64,000 bases of DNA from Gaertneriomyces semiglobifer (lineage: Eukaryota; Chytridiomycota; Chytridiomycetes; Spizellomycetales; Spizellomycetaceae). The stretch spans positions 186,001 to 250,000 of the forward strand of contig JAHLKF010000003.1 of NCBI GenBank assembly GCA_025558075.1, written 5' to 3'. The notes under the pieces are model-generated. The model saw only the letters and a list, made by a program, of their open reading frames with translations. It had not been told where the DNA came from and did no database searches. Shown one piece after another: positions 1 through 11,178 of this stretch (its first letter is position 1; the number at the start of each line of letters is the position of its first letter). Made by a program: the position numbers and the translations under genes.

Positions 1-1018
1 CGAACAAACGTTAGCTGGAGGCCCGCCGATGTAAGGCCGCCTGAGCCCGACGTGCTTACCTTCAACGCCGAGATCGTCCGCAATGGTCTGAAGTAGTTGC
101 GGCGCGTGCTTAGATTCATTGGGTCCTGCCGCTTCGACGTTTCCGTTCAATCTGTCAAGTAGTATGTTCAGCAAGCAAGACGGTGCATTGATACCACAGT
201 GGGGTGCCTTACTCCTTGGAAGCGGCGGAAGTAATGATAGGAGTAAGCTGATCCTCCTTGTTGAACTTGAAGCCATCATTGACGCCGCGATCCAAATGGA
301 TGGCAAGAGTAGGAATTCGCAGAATGGGTCTGGTCAGAGGCGGAATCAGCGTATGCGCTCAGTATCATAGAGCGATGGTTAACGTACCGGTTGATGCGCG
401 TGAGTCGGTGTTCGTATGATCCATCGGCGTTCTTGACCAGTACTCGTCCGGCAATCCTGTAAGCAAGCCGATCAACGTAAGTGGGTGAAGAGTCCTTACT
501 AACATCATGCGTAACTTACCCAAGATCACGATCGAACCATGTATGCCTAATGACATTGAATACTGAATTAGAAACTAGCATACCAGATGCAGCCAATCAG
601 TCACTAGTAATCACCATAAACCGCCACCGTATGTCTCCACTCCAACCTGCGTGTAACCGCCCTGCTCTTTCTTTGAGTGAGGCTTAACCTACAAGATCAA
701 AGTCGATTAGCCAAAACACACCCTCAAGGTGAGAGTTTGACAGGAAATGTGACATGCCTTCAAGCAGGGAGAATCGGTGTGAGCACCCACAACGGCGAAA
801 CCATTTCCGCTCTTGTACTTGCCGCCAACCGCAAACGCAGTTATAGCACTCTTGTTCCTGGTGAAAAAGTATTTCCCCGCTGGGCGCAGAAATCCGGCCC
901 AGTTGTCACGCTCAGAAATTTCCTCGAAACCGGCAGCAAGCAACCGGCTACGGACTGAATCTACAGCATGGAATGGAGACGGGGATGCGTTCACAAAGTC
1001 TAGAAAATCTGCTGCCGA
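1..1018 (-). CDS. APE4: Aspartyl aminopeptidase (M18), 3' truncated at the window edge
   Basis: Cytosolic or vacuolar metallo-aminopeptidase of family M18 that removes N-terminal Asp/Glu. Six exons were read on the minus strand: 1018-758, 688-615, 546-520, 456-388, 329-213 and 151-60. A further exon from about 14 may run off the window. Family landmarks appear in order: [20 protein letters not shown] (zinc-ligand His), [35 protein letters not shown] and NGNVEAAGP. The reading phase is kept across every junction. The first intron (757-689) starts with GC instead of GT: GCATGT after AAG is the only donor that joins CLK to the expected VKP. The exon with the start codon was not resolved; the family N-terminus is only a few residues longer than the first exon here. 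The C-terminal part lies outside the window. Confidence 0.93.
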
Positions 1019-2593
1019 CTGATGTTGCGTTGATAGAGGCGTAGATGAGTATTTCAGGCGAGTGGCATGGGTGGTGGTTGCACGGCCAACAGTGCGAATG
1101 GCGATAACAGGAGGAAGACAACAGACGAAGGGGGACAGGCGCAGAAATGGAGACTGTTAACATTCTGTATCATATCAAGGACCGGAATCTTCCAAATTAA
1201 AGTGCTGTAACTTACCATTGCAAAAAAACGTGCCTTCTCTTACGGTTTTAGTTTGCAAGATCTGGAGTGTGTCCAGTTGACAACGCGGTGTACAAAAATG
1301 TTGGACGCTCGACCAATAATGCCTTTAACAGAAATTTTACTATCGGGAACAATAACCTGTAGTTTATCCAAGGAGATCTACGTTTGATTGGATTGCTGTT
1401 GGTTGTGAGCTCCTGTCATATTCGTGGTAGAATTCCGGGGCAGGAGTGTTGACATCTTTCTTAAGGGCCACTCCAAGCGGCAGTCCAGATATGTACTATC
1501 TAGGTTTGAGCAGACGGGATGAATAAGTATTACAAGCGCAAGTGTATTTGCCGGAGTAGCTTGGAGACGGAAGCCTGACAGCACCATGTGCGCACTCCTG
1601 GTTTGATGGACTTAAAATATGATTTCCACTCGGCTAGGCAGTAGAGCCTGTTCGGATTCGTCACTTTGAGGCAGATTATGCAAGGAAGAAGCGAACGATG
1701 ATACGACTTGTTGTCGCAACAACCACCGCTCATAATTGGCGATAGAACCAGAATCTTAAATGATATGTTACAGGGCCAAGAGGATCGATTCACCAACCGG
1801 TGCCGTCGGAGCGCTCGCTTCCATTTGTTCGGACGATAGTTGGTAACCGTTTGCGGAATGCTCCTTGCTTGCTCCGCAGGTCCTACAGACCTGCTCCATA
1901 GCTGATTGTAGTGCATGCCATCATGTTCAGCATTTTTGACCGCATTACTACTGATAACTTCTCGCTCCCTCCACTTCTTGGTCAATTCGCGGAATAGTTG
2001 GTCTCGGCTCAGATCACAATTAAGAACGCACACATGAGACCTTGATAAATCGCCGTCTCCTAGCCGTCTGGTCTGGCTTAACACAATGGCTCCTGTGAAA
2101 TCCCGCGTATATTCGTCTGCACTCAGCGCGCTCGGGAAAGCGAAATCAAGTACATATCGCACAGCAACATTCCTACTCTTCCTTCAGTACGCCAGCACGC
2201 ACTTTTACATGGTCGAGCCTCTCGATCGTTGCCCAAAAAGATGTCTGTCTTCGGTTATCAGCATTCCGTCGACGAGGAAATCCGCGCGCGCAGTCGCTTA
2301 CCTAATCTAACTCCGCTTAATGCCTTGACTCAAGTCAAGTGAGTCAGGACATTTGAAGCCAGCTCAACATTTTCTCTTCTGTCAAGAAGCAGCATAGGAA
2401 CGGAGAGGTTGTGAGCGTCTACAAGCAGAAAGGCGGAAGGCGGACAGTGAACTACAGCATTCCCGCAGTCTTGGAGGCTTGACGGACGGACGAGGCCGGT
2501 TGGAATTGAAATCTAAGAGCGTCACGCGGTTTTGGCAGAGATCATTTTGGGGTCGTGTTGCCAGATGCGAGCAGGTTCCGTGTAGAAAGAAAC
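1019..2593. other. Intergenic or unresolved, divergent between APE4 and the LAGLIDADG gene
   Basis: About 1.6 kb with no gene I can recognise. It must hold the first exon and promoter of the aminopeptidase on the minus strand and the promoter of the plus-strand gene at 2594. A minus-strand open frame at 2162-1530 is 210 codons long, but it begins with GTG and shows no motif. It could be an exon of an unknown gene or a chance frame. Confidence 0.5.
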
Positions 2594-5102
2594 ATGATCA
2601 ACCGTGGGTTTCGGTTCCTCTTACCGGTCAGCGCACGATGTCGGAGGCCGCAGCGCTGCCTAGATTTTCGGTTCTTGAGCACTTCAAGCTCAGATGGGAG
2701 TTCCTCGCGCGAATGGAAAGCGACGGACCCACGACGGGAACAAGTACGCTTGCACTTGCAGAAGGAGCTTGACAAGTTAAAGGAAATGTTGGGACCAAAT
2801 CTGCCAGATAAGGAGACCATGCAGCGGCTATTGGAGGAGTATAAGCGAAAGCAAATGGCTGAGAAGAGGGCACGAAGGCCACCGAAATCAAAAGAGAAGA
2901 TAAAGTACGCAGCCCAATACGTTGTGCGAGAACGATTGATATTTTTCTGACGCGTTTCTTTGGCATGTCAGGTACGACTGGGAGCCTAAGAAGTCGCCAG
3001 CGGCAATTCGACGAGATCTGATGTACGCGCGCATCAAAGAGGCTAAGCGCGCTGGGCGCGCTGGGCGCGCGAGTACCAAATCCTCCCATTGGCTCGGTAG
3101 AGGCAGCAAGAAGTCAAAGCTCCAACGAGAGGCGTTAAAAACCGGTTCTGATCCATCGTCCCAGGAGAGCTTGTCGATTGACTCCACCAGGAGCTCCCAC
3201 AATTTCACGAAAGAACACAGCCAGCTGCATGACCAGAACTCGCGGTCTGCCTACACTCGTGAGGCAACCACCGTGAGCGCTTGGGCGCAAAAGTCCAAAT
3301 CAACTAAACGGGATGTAACATCGGATTACCCAGCGCGTGGCTGGAAGGAGAACTCAAGGAGTTTCCCGAGAAATGAAACAGCATCTCGTGGCTGGAAAGC
3401 CAAATCAAGCTTCGACAAGTCAACAATAGGGAGATCTGGAACCGATTATCCCTCGGGCTCTAGGACTTACGTGACCAGGGCTCACGCAACAACGCGCATG
3501 CAGAAAGGTGTCCCCGAAGTTCCAGCTTTCGCCCCTACTGTTCCATCAAAGACTCGCAATGCTAGTTCAAATAAGTCTGTGTTTCCGCCTCGAGTTCTCC
3601 AGGAGACTGACGACCAGATAACATTCGAAACTGCTTATACCCATCGGCAGTTAGGTCGGCGAAAAAAGAAAGAGAAGAAACCGCCAAAACCTCCGCGAAC
3701 TACACCGAAGCTTCTCCCCTGGCAACGAAGACTCTCGTGCCCTATACACGAACTGGACCCACTTACCGTTGAGAAGCCGTTCTATTTGTGCTTCTCAAAG
3801 ATGACGGAGAATTTTGCGGATCCTAATCGCTTCGTACAGTGGATTGGTGGGCTGAATGACGGCTGTGGCAAGATATATTTTGACCGTGCTGGTGACTGGC
3901 CGAGGCACGTTTGGGAAATCATTGTTCACGAGCGGGATGTTTCGATTGCGTACTATTTAAAGATGATGATGCGGTATAGCACTGTACGAAAGCTTCCGAA
4001 CAATTTGCTGGCGTGGAGAATGTACGACCCCAAAGGTCTACTACGTATGGCACGCATGGTGCAAGGGCAGTGTCGCTCACCCGAGAGACAGGCGGAGCTG
4101 AAGCAGTTATGCGCAGAACTCGGTCATCCCGAGCTCTACGTTCCGCCAGTGCCGCTTGTTCAAGCGCAGCGCCATAGCATGTGGTTATCTGGCTTTTTTG
4201 AAGCCCGTGGACGGTTCCGCGTTGACGAAAAGACTGCCACTGCTTTTGCTGAGATCGTGTGGCATGAACCCAAGTTCTTGCATGAGATCAAAAAAAATTG
4301 GGGTTATGGGAAGGTTGTGAGAGCTGAGGCACCACCGAATGCCGGAACTGTCCAGTTTTACCAAACGGGGGAATGCCGACGATGGACGGAGGTGGATGCC
4401 AATGGAAATGCGATTGCAACTGACGCGGATTTGCTTCGGGACCCTCAGTCTTCGGTGCATCTTGCCGAGAGAGCTGCAGAAAGCCTCAGTGCTGAACCAT
4501 ACGTGTACAAATTGGTCTTTGACGAACCGTCCAGTATTGGCAAGCTACAAAAATATTTATCCGGGCACGGATTCAAGGGTTCGCTTGCGATTGATTTGGT
4601 GCGTTGGAACCGTACAGTGTTGTTCTACGATCGCGGTTATCATATTGGAAAGGGTACCCGGAAAGGTCCTTTCAAGCTTGCCCGGCTCATTGGGAACCTC
4701 AATACTCGTCTACCTGCTACTCCCGCGAGTGTGTCCCTAAGTTGGGATGCTGAGGGGGGCGAGGCCACGCGACCCGACGAGCCACAGGATGAAACCGGCT
4801 GGATCCAGCAGGTGGATGAGGAGCGCTGGTTGCGGACTACTGGGAGGGTCAAACCTCTCCTCGGAGAGCCCGGGTACGTTCCCCCAGACCCAAATGAACC
4901 GGTTCCTGCTCAGTTGACCAAGAAGCAAAAGCGTGCATTGAAAAGGCAACGTCAGCGAGAAGAAAAGAAGCTACGGGAAATGTCCAGGGAGAGGAAAGTT
5001 CTATTGCAATATCTCAATAGGTTGCGACAGGAAAGTTCTCCAACCATGCGAACCGAAGAAGGTTTGGGTGTTCAGTCATCTTCAGATAGCACAAATACAT
5101 AG
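2594..5102 (+). CDS. Nucleus-encoded mitochondrial double-LAGLIDADG protein with degenerate catalytic sites
   Basis: Exons 2594-2904 and 2972-5102; 813 aa. The N-terminus is Arg-rich and lacks acidic residues for about 20 aa (MINRGFRFLLPVSARCRR), like a mitochondrial presequence. Residues about 60-100 are a charged helix. Residues 130-340 are low-complexity (Ser/Lys/Arg, with repeated RGWK units). From about 355 comes a double LAGLIDADG homing-endonuclease-like region: motif 1 WIGGLNDGCGKIYF (core 395-403, bases 3843-3869) and motif 2 WLSGFFEARGRF (core 509-517, bases 4185-4211). In active enzymes the eighth residue of each motif is Asp or Glu; here it is Cys and Arg. The fold seems kept and the nuclease site lost, as in LAGLIDADG maturases that help splice group I introns. 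The C-terminus is a basic coiled segment. A role in mitochondrial RNA splicing is my inference. Confidence 0.8.
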
Positions 5103-5160
5103 TCAGCTTAGCATTTATTAGGTAGAGTCATTGTACATCAGCATATTTATTTCACTCTTC

Positions 5161-7207
5161 TTAAGCTGCATTATCTCCGACTTTCATCTCACCGATAGTA
5201 TCGCACACTTTGAGAGTTCTCAAGTATGACTCCCATTCTTCATCCTCCTCTTCTTTGGAGTACATTTTGAAAGATAGAACTTTAAAGATTCGAACGAGGC
5301 GTCCATTGATGAAGCGGAAGCGACCCCATTCTCCTGGGTGTTTGGGCAACCGCCGCGTACGAAGATTTGTTGGGATAAAGACAGATACGAGAACACCCAA
5401 CGAGGTGAAAGCCAAGATCCAGTGAAAGTTAAGATCGTACACGTGCAAAAGGTCGGGCTTTAAGCGGACCACCTCAGATTTGTAAACGGCATTGAATATC
5501 AAGCCTCCACCGACGCCGGCAATTGCCCAAGCGGTAAGAATCACTCCGTGGGTGGCGCCAACATTCTTGCTTCCGAATTGATCGGCAAGGAATGCGGGAA
5601 TAAGACCGAAACCTCCTCCATCTAGAATGCAAGGCAAACATAGTTAGGGAGAGAAGCTCATGCACGCGCGGCCACGTGAGTGCACTCACAAAAGAAGGCA
5701 ATTACGAAGGCCGCAAGAAGTGTTACTGCATACGTCTGGTCGCCAATGGCTTTGGGAAGAATCGCCAAGAAGATGGTCTGCATCACGAGAGAAATCACGA
5801 AGAAGATTTTCCGCTGCTTGAAATAGTCAGATAGACCAGGAAGGACCAGACGTCCTAGTAGATTGCAACCGCCCAGAATACTATTAATGTTCGCTGCGGT
5901 GTCACTGTCCTTGCGTAGCTGGTTCGAGACGATGGATTGGATTTTCGAAATGATCAACAATCCCGTAATTTCGTTACACTAATGAAGGATCGAGTTAGGA
6001 TATGGGTTAAATGAAGCCTGCCCAGAAATACTTACGAAAAACATAATGTACATTAGAATGTACTCTGGTGATGTCAACGATTTTGAGAGTGACATCGCAA
6101 ATGCACTGGCTGCAGGAAGTGGAGTAGCGACATTTACGACGGTGCGCTCTTTATTGGTCTCCTTATCGTCGGCATTGACGGTTTTGGAAGACTCGTTGTC
6201 CGATAGTTGAGAGGTCGGAGTGGTACTTTCAAACTTTTCCGCGCCTTTGATGGTATCGATATTGACACCCTTGACTTGGTATCCGGGCGGTGGCATTCGC
6301 AAGACAAACGACGCCAGGACCATCAGCACAAAGTAACAGGAGCCCAAGATGATAAATGTCGCTGGTACGCCCAAGTTCTTTATTCCCGTGATCGCATAGG
6401 TTGAGCCAATTAGCGCCTTCTGGGTGTAGGGGGAGAAGATAGACCCAGCGCCAAAGGCACAGACAGCAGCACCCGCGGCAATGCCTCGAAGATCAGGACA
6501 CCATTTCTGTAAAGGGCTGACCGGCGCAATGTACGAGATTCCCAAACCAGCGCCGCCAACAAAGCCGTATCCAAAAAAGACGAGAGGCATGGCTTTCACG
6601 TGAACACCAAGCGCCGTGAGTAAGTTACCAGCGTAGAACAAGGTGGCACCGAGCAAAGCGCCTTTGAAAGGTCCGTTCCTGCGCGCATGAGCCGGTGATT
6701 AGAAGAACGGCCGGTAGTTGACTCGCCGGTGGTCAGGACACCTACCTCTCCAACCATGGACCAAGGAAGGCCGCCGTCACGCCGAAACAAGCTGACAGTA
6801 AGTAAGTCAGCAACGTCCTTCCCAGCTCAACAAGCATAAATTTGCAGGATACACACCTACTGCGACAAAGAATACATTACTAGAGATCCCACGGTCTACA
6901 GCGACCGATTTGCCGTCCACTTTCACGACATTCGGACCATATATTTGGCGTTCAATGGGAAGGTTGAACCCGGAGAAGGCGTACAGACTGCCGCAACAGA
7001 TCTATCATCAAGAAAGTCAGCGTGGTCCGAGAGCCCGAAATCAAAGGCAAAATATACCTGAATCAGGACAGCAGCCGGCATAAGGAAGTACCGGTTGAAC
7101 CTCAAGACATTCGGAATGAGCCATTCTTCTCGGTCCAGCTGGCTTTGACTTCGTACATAGGTAGTGCTAGAATAATGCCATTTTACGAGGTTGATGAGGG
7201 AAGACAT
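5161..7207 (-). CDS. MFS transporter, oxalate:formate antiporter / monocarboxylate-like
   Basis: Six exons on the minus strand: 7207-7058, 7001-6857, 6791-6746, 6678-6036, 5978-5690 and 5621-5161; 577 aa, phase kept throughout. A multi-pass membrane protein of the major facilitator superfamily. OFA-family signatures are present: a Gly-rich helix followed by SPLQKWCPDLRGIAAG (the loop 4/5 motif with the conserved KW..D.RG), and FFYGGGFGLIPAFLAD in the second half. A long hydrophilic loop (ESTTPTSQLSDNESSK region) separates the two six-helix halves. The family moves small organic anions such as oxalate, formate or monocarboxylates; the substrate cannot be told from sequence. The start is the first ATG in the open exon; a further upstream exon is not excluded. 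Confidence 0.85.
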
Positions 7208-7964
7208 GACTGAAATGTGGCCAGTTGGGAAGGGCCTGTAGATGGCGAATAGATATTCCACCAGAACCACAAGCAACTAGCGGCAATGTCTACACCATCA
7301 ACCTTGTCGATGGCGGGGATCCGCAGCGGCGAGCCGGACCCAGTTTATATAGATCGAACAGGTAGATCAAGCCTCATGGATTCTTCCATTTCTCGTTTTC
7401 GTTTGGCACACCATGACGCCCGTGCAGCACCGCTTGCACACCTGGTGCGGCTCTTCCGTGATGTACGACAGCGTGTAGCAGCCATGCCTGTCCGAAGATC
7501 CACAGATGGAATTGGAAGGAGGGAACATACGCTCCGAACCGCAGGCGGGGGACATGGACAGGAGGCGGGCCCTCCGGTGCGGATTCGTTAAGTTAAACGA
7601 CGCCCTTTTGGTTCGACGTGACGCGTGGGGTGTTCAAAAATGCCTTCCGCAAAACGAAACCGGAACTTTGTGAGGCGCCGGCAGATGTGCAGCGAAGGCT
7701 GCTGAGGCCTGTTTTGGCAGTAATTGCACGTCAACGGCACTCCAGCACTGGCAGGCACCCACCAGGTGGGTTGCCCCTGCAATTTGCAGTGCAGTCCGAA
7801 GCAGGTGTGCTCTCTGTGCACCCATACGAGTAATTGAATCATCGCTATCAGACAAGTGTTGCCGTCTTTGGTCAGCTTCTTGTATTTAGAGACCCATCAC
7901 TACACTCTATCTATCTCGTTTAAATGTAATTCATCACTGGACAACGGATAGGCGCCGAGTTAAA
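7208..7964. other. Intergenic or unresolved; Cys-rich minus-strand frames
   Basis: No gene recognised. Two minus-strand open frames carry zinc-ribbon-like Cys pairs: 7842-7588 (CNYCQNRPQQPSLHICRR) and 7555-7367 (SPACGSERMF, then VCKRCCTG). They could be exons of one small zinc-binding protein, but I could not join them with convincing splice sites. Confidence 0.35.
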
Positions 7965-8333
7965 TTAACGGATTGTCCGTGCCATCCAATACCAGATTCC
8001 TATATTCGCAATCTCACAGATCCAACTAGGGACTCCGAGGATCTGCGATGAAAGTGAATTGAGGGTGTAGCAAAGAACACTCCAATTGCCATGCGACATA
8101 ATCTCGCTGGCTCCCCAAATTGTATTCATGAACAGCAGAACGCCGAATGCACTCCGCGTTGCTCTACCATGACCCTGAGCACCAGTCATGCGACGAATGG
8201 CTTCTTTGAAAGTAATTCCAAGGAGTGCAATCCCGACGGCAGCCAGAGTACGGCGGGTACCGCTGTCAATCTCGATCTCGAACAGTAGGCAGGCTCGGAA
8301 TACCGTCAACGCCCAAACGTTCCAATGGATCAA
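7965..8333 (-). CDS. Possible last exon of an unknown membrane protein
   Basis: A minus-strand frame of about 122 codons ending in a stop at 7965. It is rich in hydrophobic runs that look like about four membrane segments (TLAAVGIALLGITF, AFGVLLFMNTIWGASEIM, ANIGIWYWM). It starts without ATG, and the frame stays open upstream to about 8380, so it is probably an internal or terminal exon. A possible acceptor (TGTCAG) lies near 8390. I could not find a convincing first exon and do not recognise the family. A chance hydrophobic frame is the alternative. Confidence 0.35.
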   Translation of the reverse strand: MIHWNVWALTVFRACLLFEIEIDSGTRRTLAAVGIALLGITFKEAIRRMTGAQGHGRATRSAFGVLLFMNTIWGASEIMSHGNWSVLCYTLNSLSSQILGVPSWICEIANIGIWYWMARTIR

Positions 8334-8982
8334 TGTGCCGAGTACGAGCGAGCGAGACCCATAACTGAACGATCGTTTAGGCGACCTGACATTGGCACAG
8401 ACGAGCAGACACTGAACTACAGGCAGAATAATGATACTATTAACGATTCTATGGTACGCAAGAAGACGACAAACTCAACTCTATACCTGTTGTTTCAGAT
8501 AGGAATAGTGCCGACAAAGCGCTTCGCTTTGTGAGCGTAGCACCCCACCAACCGAAGCATACTCTAAACGGATCTTAAAGTAAATGGCAACTCGGAAGGA
8601 CGGTTTGATGCTTCACAGTTGGCTTACGCTGATACTCCCACCACTGCTGTTTGCACAGTGCATATTACGGACATCTTCCTAGTGCTATTCCTGTCCTGGT
8701 TTTCGTTCGGCTAATTTAAAACCTCAGGTTTCCACGCGTGGAAGTGTTCGAAATGAGCGCGACAACATATAGTTAACTAACTAATACCGGCATTACGTTA
8801 TGAGATCGGGTAGATGGCGCTGTTATGAGATGGCGCTACAGAGGTGCAGATAAACGCCGCTAGCTACAACTAGAGTACTACATAAAGGGGACTATGATAC
8901 AATGCCGAAGTGCAATCAGCAGCTTCGTTCGCACAGGGGCCAAAAATGGCTGACACCACGTTCCGAGCGGATATTGAGGCTA
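8334..8982. other. Unresolved stretch upstream of the membrane-protein exon
   Basis: About 650 bases without a recognisable gene. It may hold the missing 5' exons of the membrane-protein frame at 7965-8333. It also contains the 3' flank of the P450 gene. Confidence 0.4.
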
Positions 8983-10556
8983 TCAGACTCTCTCAATGTC
9001 GACGATAACGCCGTTTGCCGGCTTCCATGTGATTCCTAAGCGTCTTTCAACCTTTCTGCCGATGTCGATATATCGATACTTCGCCAGTACCATTCCCAAC
9101 ACAACCTTAATCTCCGCGAGCGCCATTTTCTGTCCTATGCAGTTATGAGGACCGGCAAGGAAAGGCAGATAAGTTCCTGGCGTCGGCGTGTAACCTTTCT
9201 CAGAAAGCCAGCGGTCCGGAATGAACTGATCTCCGTTTGGAAAGTGGACCTGGTGCTGAACGCCAGGGCTCAATATAATCAGGGTGCCCTTGGGAACACT
9301 GTAGCCGAGAATATTAGTATCCTTCAATACTGTTCGGGAGGTTATCGGTGCGGGAGGTATGAGTCGGAGCGATTCCTTTACGACAGCCGACATGTAGTCG
9401 CCTCCCCAAAGGTCTTCGCCGTTGCTCTGGCGAGTATGGATTTCCTGCCTCAGCTTTTCTTGAAATTCGGGATGCGTGGCCAAGAGGTGAATCGTCCAAC
9501 TGAGGGCCACACTGCTAGTCTCGTGACCTGCTGCGAGGAACGTCATCACTTGACCTTCAAGCTCTTCGGCGGACATCTTGTCAGGGGACGTTTCATTCTC
9601 TTTCAGAAGAATATTGAGCAAGTTATTCTTGATATCAGCATCCTCGGTTTTCGTGTCGGTCGCTGAAAGGAATTTTCTGCCGTCGTCGACAAGTCCACGG
9701 CAGGTTTCGGTGATGACTTGATGGCCTTCATTCCATTCCTTGTTCCTTTGGGTAGGCAACCTACGGATCCAGGGAAGGTAGTACTCTAGAATGGTGATCA
9801 TGCTCGACCCCAGCTGGCCCATCATTGTGTTGTAAACTTTGAAAAGCTTCGAGTCGTTTTTGGAAACAGCGTTGAAATCATATCCGAACCCTGCTCGGCC
9901 AATGATATCAAGACTGGCTCGAGACATTTCCTCATGAATATCCAGAGTGACCCTCTTGTCGCCACTGTCCTCCAACTCCTTTTCCCATTTAGCGCAGAGT
10001 TCCTGTGCACTGCGCATGAAAAGAGGCGTCAGAGTAGCAATGTGGCGTGGAGCGAACACTGGGGTTAGCAGCTTGCGCTGACGCTTATGAACATCGTTCA
10101 CCACGGTCAGGAGCCCGACTCCCAAGAGCTTTTGTAAAGTTGAGGTGTTCATGCCTTCCTTGCCGAACACGCCATTCTGGTGATTGACCACAGCCATTAC
10201 CACCTTTGGGTCCGTGACTAATATCCTTGGGCGGTTCAGCGAACCATAATAACGGACGATCGGGCCATACTGCGAGTTGATTTGGTCAAAAAGGTGCTCA
10301 ATCTCGAGGGAAAGTGATTTCTAGTCAGGATCCATACCTTTTTGGTCCACTCCAGTTGCGGTTTGACTGCCTCTTCCTTAATGATGGTCTTGAGGTTACC
10401 CATCAGGGTAAAGGGATTACATGATGGACCCGGCACATTACGCAGGGGTGAGATCAGAAACGGATGGATGAGCACTTTGTAAATGCCATAGAAGAGAACA
10501 GCCGCTACAACATAAGTTGCAGCTGAGAAAGTGGAAAGCAGTGCCAGGATAGCCAT
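8983..10556 (-). CDS. Cytochrome P450 monooxygenase
   Basis: Exons 10556-10338 and 10302-8983; 512 aa, the usual size for a microsomal P450. An N-terminal hydrophobic anchor (ALLSTFSAATYVVAAVLFYG) is followed by a Pro-rich hinge (NVPGPSC). Hallmarks are the I-helix oxygen-binding motif AAGHETSS, the K-helix ExxR (KESLRLIPP), a PERF-like QFIPDRW segment, and the heme-binding loop FLAGPHNCIGQ with Cys461 as thiolate ligand. It should be ER-bound and need a CPR reductase; the substrate is unknown. It has the general look of fungal CYP4/CYP5-like enzymes. The intron is only 35 nt (10337-10303) but is needed to keep the frame. Confidence 0.95.
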
Positions 10557-11178
10557 CGTTTTCTGTCGTCGCTGGGTTCCGGCGAAGGCAGTTCAGTCGA
10601 AGCGGCTCCTTATAAACGCGTCAAACAAAATCTTGGCATCGAGAAAATATTTGACGAACATGCCACGTTGCAACTTGCGGATGCTGCCCATGCGCACGCA
10701 GGCATCCTTGGGGCAGGGTAGAGTATATCAGCTTCAGGGAGTCGGAGCGCAAGCTTGTCGATTCGCATTTCTCTGTTGTGCGAGGGTGGTATTGGAGCGG
10801 GCCAACGGGGTGTACGTCAGGCGGTCACTGCTCCGTAATGATGAAGCCTGCGACAAGGTATCCAGCACCACAGGACATCTAACAGCAGCCATCTCTGCAT
10901 TCAATCCGATCCTTCTCCCTGTTCTCTTCCGTCCATTAACCCGCTGAACCATCAACTAAACTGTCAATTGTCAAACGGTTGTTAAGTTTTGTTATCGATA
11001 TCGCGGGGAAGTTGGGATTTTTGTTTTTGTTTTTGCGACTTGGAATTTAACAGCGCTTGCGTCCGTTCGACTCGTACATATACATATCTCCACGGTACGG
11101 CGGAAGGACTAGGAATCTGGTATTGGAGGAGTGGAGGCAAGAGGAAGAAACAGTAACCTATAGCGACATCTTGCCAAA
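10557..11178. promoter_or_regulatory. Divergent intergenic region P450 / SPB1
   Basis: 622 bases between two divergent start codons, so it should hold both promoters. No coding feature recognised. A run of T-rich repeats (TTTTTGTTTTTG) lies about 150 bases upstream of SPB1. Confidence 0.5.

Noticed and set aside
1530..2162. Minus-strand 210-codon open frame
   Set aside because: It has no ATG at its start, no recognisable motif, and no matching splice partner; kept only as a note in the intergenic entry.
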